Below, one piece after another: positions 25,462-32,115 of a stretch of DNA of 64,000 bases; positions within the stretch are counted from its first letter, which is position 1; each line of letters begins with the position of its first letter. The DNA is from Mycobacterium bohemicum DSM 44277 (GTDB lineage Bacteria; Actinomycetota; Actinomycetes; Mycobacteriales; Mycobacteriaceae). A program made the translations under genes and the position numbers. The notes under the pieces were generated by a model, which worked only from the letters and a program-made list of their open reading frames with translations, did no database searches and had not been told where the DNA came from. The DNA lies in contig NZ_CSTD01000004.1 of NCBI RefSeq assembly GCF_001053185.1, forward strand, positions 174,504 through 238,503, in the 5' to 3' direction.

Positions 25462-25824
25462 ATGGACACCATGGCTGACGGCACGAATGTCCCGATCACA
25501 GTGACGGTGCGCTGGCGACCTAGCGAGCTGCAGTGGGGTCTCGACCATACCGAGGTGCACGGGCTGGGTGAAGTGCTCAACGGCCGCATGAAAGCACCTT
25601 TCGAACCACCACCTGGTTACGTCACCGATGACGTCCGCGAGACGTACATCATCGTGGCGTCTGAGGACCAGATGTGGAATGCGGTCGCTGAGGTGAATGA
25701 GTGGCTGGCCGAGCGCGCCAACGGATCAGAGCCGGACGCCGACGGCTTTCAGAAGGCCTTGGCGTTCCGACGGCGGAGGCCAGACGGCGGCGACCACGAT
25801 GACGATGAGCCTGACGAGCCTTGA
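25462..25824 (+). CDS. Hypothetical acidic protein (~120 residues)
   Basis: From ATG 25462 (MDTMADGTNVPITVTVRWRP) or 25471. A short beta-rich start is followed by GYVTDDVRETYIIVASEDQM, NAVAEVNEWLAERANG, and a very acidic tail (GGDHDDDEPDEP). It lies between two HEPN-motif genes and only 30 bp before the second, which has its own ribosome-binding site, so the three may form one transcription unit. I recognise no family. An acidic tail next to an RNase-like gene would fit an inhibitor or adaptor, but that is speculation. Confidence 0.6.
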   Translation: MDTMADGTNVPITVTVRWRPSELQWGLDHTEVHGLGEVLNGRMKAPFEPPPGYVTDDVRETYIIVASEDQMWNAVAEVNEWLAERANGSEPDADGFQKALAFRRRRPDGGDHDDDEPDEP

Positions 25825-25854
25825 GCCCGACGGGGCCTACGTGAAGGGAGTTCT

Positions 25855-27351
25855 GTGGTCGACGCCCCAATTCACCAATTTCTCTGGGAGCTGACCCTTC
25901 CTGCGGTGCGCGCTGGGTGGTCGGCCGGTCAAGCGCTTATCGATGACGGGAAGCCGGTCTCCCGAGTGGCGGTGCCGGAGTATGAACAAAGTAATGCAGG
26001 TTGGCCGATGGTGGTCGCAACCTCATCTGTGTTTATCCCGAAAACTGCGCCCGTGAAATGGCGTTCCATGTTCTCGACGACGCCTTCCCAGTTTGGTGAC
26101 TTGGTTGTAGTCGGCGACGTTCCCGAGCTAAGCGCCGCGTTAGAGGCTGTTCGCGCCAGGTCGCAAGACGATCAGACCTTCGCTAGAGGTATGAACGCTT
26201 TTGCTGATCAAGGTGGCGATGCCCTGCGGAACGGCAGCCTTGAGTGGGAGTATCTGTCATTCGTCGGCTCGATCGTCGGACGCGCGGTGGCGACGGACGC
26301 GACATCGGACGAGGACCTTCTCAACGTATATTTGCAGCTCGAGCGTGGAAGATTTGCGCCTGAACTGAGCGGTGATCTCGTCGCGCCGTTGACGATGACC
26401 GATTTGGGTATTGAGGAGTCGGTCGAACTTGGCGGCGGGGTCACTATAGAAGCCTTGACGCCAGACATGCAGCGTGCTCGCGCGCTCGATTCTCATGCCG
26501 CTGAGGGTGTGAGCCCTTACCTCGTTGCAGCCGCGACTCACGCCGTCGTCGTCAAGGCCATCACCATTTCGAACCTGCCCTACGCGAACCGTATCTTGGC
26601 CACTAGCGTCACACCGATCATTCCTGCCAGCGATGTTGACAAAATCGACCGTGCGATCCAATGCATACACATAGTTATTGAGAAAGACACGGGCTATAAC
26701 CAGTTGTTTGTGCGACCAGATGGTTGGGCAGACGGCTGGAACCACGACTTACCACCCATTTGGAAGATCGAGGCGATGCCCAACTACCCCCAGTCTCTGT
26801 ACCGTGCACCGTGGCAAACGGTGGCGCGGGAGCCCGCTGGTGCTGAGCAGGTCAATGAAATAGCGGCGGCGTACCGAGCGCTCGACACCGCGCCGAATGA
26901 CGTCAAGTTGGCAGCGCGACGATCGGTGGGCGCGATGATGCGAACGAATGACGAGGATCGCACTCTAGACGCGACGATCGGAGTCGAAGCCCTGTTGCTC
27001 AGTGACAACGCGGAACTGAAGCACCGCATGGCATTGCGGGCCGCCGCCGCCCTATTCGATGAGTACCGACCGGAAGCGATCTACGAACTGGCGAGAAAGG
27101 TCTATGACCACCGGTCGGAGATAGCTCACGGCTCAGTCAAATCCAAACCGACTTTCAAATATGACGGCGACGAGTTGGTGAGCGCAGAAATCGCTCCATT
27201 TCTATTGCGCGCACTATTGCGTAGTCGACTCGCTTCCAAGAACCCCTGGACCAAAGACGATCTTGAAAAGCGCCTCCTCACGGGACTCGATCACTACCGC
27301 GCTAGCCTTACAGATACCGTGGGTCAGGCCGCGCCTCCGCAGCACACGTAG
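25855..27351 (+). CDS. Large protein with C-terminal ApeA-like HEPN domain
   Basis: 498 residues from GTG 25855, preceded by AAGGGAG. The N-terminal ~330 residues are unrecognised. The C-terminal third reads as an ApeA-like HEPN domain: TLDATIGVEALLLSDNAELK, HRMALRAAAALFDEY, then KVYDHRSEIAHGSV with Arg420 and His425 (R-x4-H), then a final helix region. HEPN proteins of this kind are often RNA-cleaving effectors in anti-phage defence (ApeA is one such). GC is lower than in the chromosome around it. A DNA- or signal-sensing N-terminal half with an RNase C-terminal half is the likely design (inference). Confidence 0.72.
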   Translation: MVDAPIHQFLWELTLPAVRAGWSAGQALIDDGKPVSRVAVPEYEQSNAGWPMVVATSSVFIPKTAPVKWRSMFSTTPSQFGDLVVVGDVPELSAALEAVRARSQDDQTFARGMNAFADQGGDALRNGSLEWEYLSFVGSIVGRAVATDATSDEDLLNVYLQLERGRFAPELSGDLVAPLTMTDLGIEESVELGGGVTIEALTPDMQRARALDSHAAEGVSPYLVAAATHAVVVKAITISNLPYANRILATSVTPIIPASDVDKIDRAIQCIHIVIEKDTGYNQLFVRPDGWADGWNHDLPPIWKIEAMPNYPQSLYRAPWQTVAREPAGAEQVNEIAAAYRALDTAPNDVKLAARRSVGAMMRTNDEDRTLDATIGVEALLLSDNAELKHRMALRAAAALFDEYRPEAIYELARKVYDHRSEIAHGSVKSKPTFKYDGDELVSAEIAPFLLRALLRSRLASKNPWTKDDLEKRLLTGLDHYRASLTDTVGQAAPPQHT

Positions 27352-27371
27352 TTCGAGCGTGAGGGCCCCAT

Positions 27372-28685
27372 TCAAATTGCTTTGATGCCGGTCATGCGGG
27401 CTCTCGGCCCTACTGTGGTCCGCCACTTCAGGTCGTAACCACACGCCTTCGCGAACTCTCGTCCCGCAGTTCTAGGCGGTCCGAGGATATGATCGGCTTC
27501 GTTCATCAGCAACCTTATCTCGCCGCTACCATGCATCTTCGCTTCCTCGACCGCTGCGCTCTCAAGCTCAGCCCCCAAGTGCATCCGACGGAAGATCGGC
27601 CACACGAATAATTCCGTCACTTCACTGAATTTAGTTGCTCCCTCCCAGTGCCGTACGAACATCCATGCCATGCGCAATCCGAAACCCGTTTTTAGTTCGA
27701 TACACGACACAGGAATGTTCGAGACTGGCGAAAGAGTATAGTAGTACACCACCTGGGGATTGCGGCCCTTGCCGCGAACTGTATACCTGATACGCGGATT
27801 TTCAACCACCCACAGCTCGCGAATTTTCTGCACATTGTCGCCAGCATTCCTCATGCGGTCCAATTTGGCGGGCGATGGCCCCCACCTCGCGTAGCGTGTA
27901 ACGAGGGTTTCATGATGATAGCGCCGTACGTAGTCCAGAGACATCGTCCCATAACCGCGATCACCCCAGTTTGATCCCCATGAATTCCAGAAGCTGAACG
28001 TCTCTGTTGTTGGGTCGTACCCATTAAGACTTATTGCATGATAGCCAATTGACTGTTCGCCTTGAGCTGGCGTCCCGATAATCCCATTGGGAGCTGTGTA
28101 TGACGACTCGAACCACCTCACAACCATCTGGTGGTAGTCGCGCATTTGGTATGGCACGCCCCAGTGCCGGAGATCTTGATTGTTGATTAGCTGCCGAGCT
28201 ACCTCTGCAGGATCAGCGATCGACTCGTAGTACATTTGTCTCGCATAAGCGCCTCCTTGAAAATAGGAGAGCCTCGCAGCAAAAATCGGTTGCGTACCGT
28301 TGCGTTGCGGCTGACCATCGATTCTTTTAATGAGCTGAAAGCCTATTCTTCTGTCAAGCGCTCTGAGGCTCCTGAACTGCAAGCTGCGTCCATTCTTCCT
28401 CGTCAAGCAGTTCGAATTGCAAGCCTCGGTAAGAGCATGTGTATGGATATCGAACCCAAGCAGCGCGTAGCGTTGGAGCATTGGTCCCCAGCAGGAATTA
28501 CATAATAGGTGCACCTGGTTCGGGTCCACTCCCGGCTGAGGAAATTCCGCAAGATAAAGGTCGCCGCGAGTCGCATTTAGCGAAAATACGCGCAGTTGAG
28601 CCAGGACTACGCCGCAATTCTCACAATGCCACACAAGGCCGGTCGAAGCGCGAAGCAGGGCCACCAATCGCGGATCAGGCTGCAT
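27372..28685 (-). CDS. Unusual fusion: N-terminal Cys-pairs, papain-like (C1A) region, C-terminal GNAT-like region
   Basis: 437 residues from ATG 28685. Residues 21-24 (CENC) and 62-65 (CNSC) form two CxxC pairs that look like a zinc ribbon. Cys65-Trp66 also resembles the CGSCW active-site box of papain. Residues ~214-245 are clearly papain-like: GYHAISLNGYD gives the catalytic His216, and FWNSWGSNWGDRGYG gives Asn234. A C65-H216 distance of 151 is compatible with a protease. Residues ~320-430 (VSCIELKTGFGLRMAWMFVR, AAVEEAKMHGSGEIRLLMNE, EFAKACGYDLKW) look like an acetyltransferase C-terminal half. I know no named family with this order. It is convergent with the HEPN gene, 20 bp apart. Confidence 0.65.
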   Translation of the reverse strand: MQPDPRLVALLRASTGLVWHCENCGVVLAQLRVFSLNATRGDLYLAEFPQPGVDPNQVHLLCNSCWGPMLQRYALLGFDIHTHALTEACNSNCLTRKNGRSLQFRSLRALDRRIGFQLIKRIDGQPQRNGTQPIFAARLSYFQGGAYARQMYYESIADPAEVARQLINNQDLRHWGVPYQMRDYHQMVVRWFESSYTAPNGIIGTPAQGEQSIGYHAISLNGYDPTTETFSFWNSWGSNWGDRGYGTMSLDYVRRYHHETLVTRYARWGPSPAKLDRMRNAGDNVQKIRELWVVENPRIRYTVRGKGRNPQVVYYYTLSPVSNIPVSCIELKTGFGLRMAWMFVRHWEGATKFSEVTELFVWPIFRRMHLGAELESAAVEEAKMHGSGEIRLLMNEADHILGPPRTAGREFAKACGYDLKWRTTVGPRARMTGIKAI

Positions 28686-28863
28686 GATAATTTCGGAACA
28701 GTAATAGGCCGAGCCGTTGACGTGGTCGGTCGGGTGGGTGCGGAGCAGCCCGGCAACCTGGGACGTTCGGCATCCAAACCTCTCGTGCGGGCATTCGACG
28801 GGCCAAGGCGTCGTATGTTGACGGCGACGCGATCGTGCGGGTAACTCACCAAATCCAGTCGTC

Positions 28864-29268
28864 TCATAGCCCGGCGGCGGCTACCCCGTAGTTCGCCTGC
28901 GACGAAGTGAACCCCTCGTAGACGAGCTGGTCGACAAGTCCACCAGCAGAGTAGGCCTGCACGGCAAGATGTTCCTTCGCGGACTTCGCTGCCTGCTCAT
29001 TCCAGTCCACATTGAGACTGTCAACGCCGTCGGTCGCGTCCTCAGTCGAGTAATTCTCGTACACGAGCTGGTCGATGAGGCCCTTGCGCGAGTAGGCCTG
29101 GACGGCGAGATGTTCCTTGGCGGCTCGCGCTGCGTTCTGTTGACTTGCGGGACTGAGGGGTAGCGCGGGCTCAAACGAGGCCGCCGCTCGCGCCCCGGCG
29201 GCGACGACACCGCTGAATGCCAGGAGTATGGCAGTGGCAATGGCGGCAGCGAGATGCTTCTTGTTCAT
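28864..29268 (-). CDS. Exported protein with two Ltp (host cell surface-exposed lipoprotein) repeats
   Basis: 134 residues from ATG 29268. A signal peptide (MNKKHLAAAIATAILLAFSG VVAAGARA) is followed by two copies of a ~44-residue repeat, about 45-88 and 91-134. Each has AKEHLAVQAYS, then DQLVYE, then a FTSSQANYGV-type end. This is the Ltp domain; in a Streptococcus phage, Ltp blocks DNA injection by related phages (superinfection exclusion). No lipobox cysteine is present, so unlike Ltp it is secreted or anchored in another way. The neighbourhood of HEPN genes favours a phage-related role. Confidence 0.78.
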   Translation of the reverse strand: MNKKHLAAAIATAILLAFSGVVAAGARAAASFEPALPLSPASQQNAARAAKEHLAVQAYSRKGLIDQLVYENYSTEDATDGVDSLNVDWNEQAAKSAKEHLAVQAYSAGGLVDQLVYEGFTSSQANYGVAAAGL

Positions 29269-29320
29269 GGTCCGGGAATGTAGCGTCCCGACGCCCTCAC
29301 AACCGGGGGGAACGCCGATT

Positions 29321-29426
29321 TTCGTTGAGCTTGCAAAGGCACCGGCGGGGGCGTCGCCGTGAAGCGCGGATGACCCGGCTCTGCCGGCCCGCGCTGGACA
29401 AGGACCATAACGGCATTGCATGCGAT
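29321..29426 (+). pseudogene. Degraded Excalibur calcium-binding domain
   Basis: Pieces of one Excalibur domain appear in different plus-strand frames: FVELAKAPAGASP (from 29321), VKRG, and CRPALDKDHNGIACD ending at 29426. An intact domain would read roughly C-x-A-x-A-x-G-A-A-P-V-x-R-G-D-P-G-Y-R-P-x-L-D-x-D-x-D-G-x-A-C-E. At least two frame changes and the lack of a start or signal sequence make this a relic. Excalibur and Ltp-type small exported proteins are often phage- or surface-associated. Confidence 0.45.
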
Positions 29427-30117
29427 TCGCGATTCCCGTACGGGATAAAACGAAAATCGCGGCCGGCGCGGCCGGCGCGGCCGACCGTTCGTGGATCGCG
29501 GTGAGCACGCCCAAAGCTAACGCCATGAATCAGCACTCCAAATATGTTGCGCAGAAACGGGTTTCAGCATTCCAGCAATCTCCGGTTTCGCGCGATTTGC
29601 TCGAATTTCGCAGGTTTTCCTTGGTTTTTCCCCGCTTCGCAAATTTCGCGGGGGATAAATCAAGTGCGACCGGCCCGGCCGCGCTTGCCGTGGTACCAAA
29701 AAACGGCTCTGAGCTGCGGGGATGCGCGGAAGCGTGTTTGCTGGGCGCGAGTCCCTGACCTGCGCTAACGCGATACCCCCCAGGGGATATCCCATACCCT
29801 CGGGGGGATACCCGCGCGCGCCTATTTCCAGGCGCGCCGCAGCAAACATCGGAGGGCTCACACGGTGTTTTGGCTGATAGATACCAGTATCGAGACGCCG
29901 GGGGCGGCGAATCCGTCCGCAGCACAGTCAAATTGGTATTGACCATTGATCTCGGCTGCGGGAGCTGCTGGCTGGGTTGAACTAGACGCGAACTGGCAAC
30001 TCATTCAGGACGCGTAACCCGCGTCGGCCGAGGGGGCGGCATCCCGCAACGGCGGTGTCGCCCTTTCGGTTACATTCGGACGGAAGCGGCCGCGGCGTGC
30101 CCGCGCAACATGCGGGC
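29427..30117. other. Mostly non-coding stretch in the accessory region
   Basis: Several open frames exist on both strands but none has convincing composition or a family. It includes a GC-rich direct repeat (CGGCCGGCGCGGCCGGCGCG around 29459-29480), two CsoR-like operator elements (29773-29813), and a possible 25-codon frame after a GGAGGG site at about 29851-29856 (GTG near 29872). Nothing else is recognisable. Confidence 0.4.
29773..29813. promoter_or_regulatory. Paired C-tract/G-tract operators resembling CsoR/RcnR-family sites
   Basis: Two tandem elements, ATACCCCCCAGGGGATAT (29773-29790) and ATACCCTCGGGGGGATACCC (29794-29813), have the TAC-C(n)-G(n)-TA layout of copper/nickel-sensing CsoR-family operators, each with one extra base in the right arm. 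The centre GGGATATCCC is itself palindromic. No metal gene is recognisable next to them. Confidence 0.35.
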
Positions 30118-30765
30118 CTACCTACGGGTACCTTTCTTGGCAGACGCTTTTTTGGCCGGAACCTTCTTGGCCGGAGCCTTCTTTGCGGGCAGCTTCTTAG
30201 CGGGCGCCTTCTTGGCCGGGGCCTTCTTGGGCAGCTCAATGCCGACCAGCTTGGCCGCACGCTCACCGACCGCGCGGGTCTGCGACGCGACGGTGCCGAG
30301 CGCCTCCTGGGTCAGCTCCACGGCCTGGTCCACGTAGCCCTCGGCGCGCGTCGACGCTTCCTCGAAGGGCCGCTGGCTGCGCAGCCGCTCCAGGGCGGAC
30401 TCACCACGCTCGACCAGCTCGTTGTACCGGCTGGTCGCGGCCTCCAGGTAGCCCTCGGCGGCCTTGCGCAGCTCCTCAGAAGTGAACCGCTCGCGCAACT
30501 CGGTGAACTGCTCGGGCAGGTCCTCCTGAAGCTTCGAAAGGCGCGCGCGGCGCTCCTCGACCCGGCTGCGGGTCTCGGTGCGGGTCTCCTCAGCACTCTG
30601 ACGCAGGTCGGCGATGAGGTCGTTGACCGTTGCCAGGGCCAGGTCGGCCGCACCCATAGCTGCCAGCAACGGAGCCCGCAGGTCATCGATCGGCGCGGAC
30701 CGAGATATGTTGGTCCGCCTGTCACCGCGATCCGCGTCTCCGCTGTCGCCGCCGTTGTCACCCAT
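30118..30765 (-). CDS. Heparin-binding haemagglutinin (HbhA)-like adhesin
   Basis: 215 residues from ATG 30765. Residues ~24 onward match HbhA closely: IDDLRAPLLAAMGAADLALA, EETRTETRSRVEERRARLSK, EELRKAAEGYLEAATSRYNE, FEEASTRAEGYVDQAVELTQ, EALGTVASQTRAVGERAAKL, then a lysine/alanine/proline tail with PAKK repeats that binds heparan sulfate. The N-terminus (MGDNGGDSGDADRGDRRTNI) replaces the usual short MAENxNIDD start and is acidic and disordered. HbhA is a surface coiled-coil adhesin. Its usual neighbours (Rv0474, Rv0476-0477, deoC) are absent, and it sits 6 bp from a membrane-protein gene in an accessory region, suggesting a second, relocated copy. Confidence 0.87.
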   Translation of the reverse strand: MGDNGGDSGDADRGDRRTNISRSAPIDDLRAPLLAAMGAADLALATVNDLIADLRQSAEETRTETRSRVEERRARLSKLQEDLPEQFTELRERFTSEELRKAAEGYLEAATSRYNELVERGESALERLRSQRPFEEASTRAEGYVDQAVELTQEALGTVASQTRAVGERAAKLVGIELPKKAPAKKAPAKKLPAKKAPAKKVPAKKASAKKGTRR

Positions 30766-30771
30766 GTTTCC

Positions 30772-31299
30772 CTACTTCCAAATCCACAACATCACAACCA
30801 GAATAAAAACCTCTGCTACTAGCAATAAGGCGGCCCGTCGGAATGCACGATGTTTTCCAGCCAGCACATCGTTGTTTGTCTCGTACCCCGCTATCAGAGT
30901 TTTGATGACATCTCTGCGGATCTGATCTATGTCTTTTGGCTGGGGCTGCGTCCCACCTTGAGACGGGTTAGGGTCGATTTTTGCCATGATTTCTGCTGCT
31001 GACGGCCCGAAGAGCCAGTCGTCGGCCGGCCACAATACTGAGAGTACGAAAAAGCTGAGTGCGATGAGCACAAGAAGCAGGATGATTCCTTTAATCGGCG
31101 ACAACACATGATTGCTTCCCGGAGTTGTACTTATCAAGCCAATCCCGGTGGAAAACGAAGTAAACAATGCCGCTGTCCCCAGAAGGTTATTCGCCCGAGT
31201 CCTCAGGTTTCCAAGGGTCTGGTCTTGCATGCTGACACTGTTACGGGCTGCTTCATACGCAATCTCGAGTCGGTCGTCGGATGGCGACTCGTCCGTCAC
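30772..31299 (-). CDS. Small three-helix membrane protein (SLATT/effector-like)
   Basis: 175 residues from ATG 31299. A charged amphipathic N-terminus (LEIAYEAARNSVSMQDQTLG NLRTRANNLL) leads to hydrophobic segments at ~40-57 and ~70-90, a cytosolic loop (~95-150, DQIRRDVIKTLIAGYETNND), and a last helix at ~155-173. The layout recalls small membrane effectors such as SLATT or Pycsar-type TM proteins, but I cannot match a family. It is 6 bp upstream of the hbhA-like gene on the same strand, so they are probably co-transcribed. Lower GC than hbhA. Confidence 0.7.
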   Translation of the reverse strand: MTDESPSDDRLEIAYEAARNSVSMQDQTLGNLRTRANNLLGTAALFTSFSTGIGLISTTPGSNHVLSPIKGIILLLVLIALSFFVLSVLWPADDWLFGPSAAEIMAKIDPNPSQGGTQPQPKDIDQIRRDVIKTLIAGYETNNDVLAGKHRAFRRAALLLVAEVFILVVMLWIWK

Positions 31300-31480
31300 G
31301 TAAGCTCCCCTTTACCACAGAAACTCAGTGAGACAGTGAAGCTCCCTGCGATAGTCTCGTGCGTCATAAGCATGCAACAATTTGAGATTGCCCGTCCAGT
31401 GGCTTCGGAAAATTTCGAGGCCAAGAATGCTAGTCCCTGAGATCGAGTGGATCCTTGCTGTTAGGGTTCACGCAGTACTG

Positions 31481-31633
31481 CTACCAGTAGCTGGGGCTGA
31501 AGTAGATGGTGTCCGACTCGTCAGCGTCGGTGCCCACTTGAACCATAAGGATTTGGTCCTTGGTTCCCCAAGAAAGTGCGTTCGGGTACTGAACTGCGCC
31601 GTCGGCGGTCTTGATGTGCACGTCGTAAGTCAT
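31481..31633 (-). CDS. Short hypothetical protein (50 residues)
   Basis: ATG 31633 to TAG 31481 encodes MTYDVHIKTADGAVQYPNAL, then SWGTKDQILMVQVGTDADES and DTIYFSPSYW. Composition and codon use look real, and it is bounded by non-coding sequence. It resembles a small beta-rich domain. No family recognised. Confidence 0.45.
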   Translation of the reverse strand: MTYDVHIKTADGAVQYPNALSWGTKDQILMVQVGTDADESDTIYFSPSYW

Positions 31634-31886
31634 GGCCGCAGTTTCGCATGAAGTCTTGTGAGAGGGAAGCGATCACGGCTTGTTCCCGTGACGTGGCTAG
31701 CTATCCCGGGGGCCACCTCGGCGGGTTCGCTCGTGGGCCCGATACGACCTCATCCGGCACGCATTGGAGCACCAGCGCTGGGCGCGGCCGGATTCTCGCT
31801 GCGGGACGCGCCGACCGCACCAACCGCACGGGATCGACCTGCTCCGCCAAGCCCTGAACATGCGTGTTTCCCTTCAATGCAGGTCA

Positions 31887-31910
31887 GGCCCGGTAACCCC
31901 GGGCCTTTCT
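31887..31910 (+). terminator. Intrinsic terminator
   Basis: GGCCCGG (31887-31893), 5-nt loop TAACC, CCGGGCC (31899-31905), then TTTCTTGTTCT. A strong GC stem followed by a T-rich tail on the plus strand. No intact plus-strand gene is seen just upstream, so it may be left over from a lost gene or mark the element edge. Confidence 0.7.
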
Positions 31911-31975
31911 TGTTCTGGGGGCCCTCCCGACGGACCGCGGCTCATGCGAGCGGCACGGACGTCAGATACCCAAGA

Positions 31976-32057
31976 CGTATGACCATAAGCGCCGGCGTAC
32001 CCCGGCAAATGGGAATATGTTGTCCGTCATTGACGATCGAACCGTTCTGGTCATACG
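31976..32057. promoter_or_regulatory. Inverted repeats upstream of the P450-TetR pair
   Basis: CGTATGACCA (31976-31985) and TGGTCATACG (32048-32057) are perfect 10-bp inverted copies, 62 bp apart. Between them CGTCA-T-TGACG (32025-32035) is a compact palindrome of the kind TetR proteins bind. The P450 start is 59 bp further on. Likely regulator: the TetR encoded after the P450. Confidence 0.5.
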
Positions 32058-32115
32058 CTGCTGTCAGATATGTCCGTTACCCGTCTGTTGGGCGGCATTG
32101 GAAGGCGAGAGATCG

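Larger units (their letters stand above)
31634..32115. other. Intergenic region at the right end of the accessory island
   Basis: 482 bp with no credible gene (open frames here lack family similarity and normal composition). It contains a rho-independent terminator at 31887-31910 and a set of inverted repeats ahead of the P450 gene. It marks the change from lower-GC accessory DNA to higher-GC sequence. Confidence 0.5.

Noticed and set aside
29880..29895. CCAGTATCG near 29886 as a copy of the tRNA-Val 3' end (attachment site)
   Set aside because: Only 9 bases match CCCAGTATCGCGCACC; too short to support an att repeat.
24703..31900. Complete prophage or transposon
   Set aside because: No integrase, transposase, capsid, terminase or terminal inverted repeats seen.
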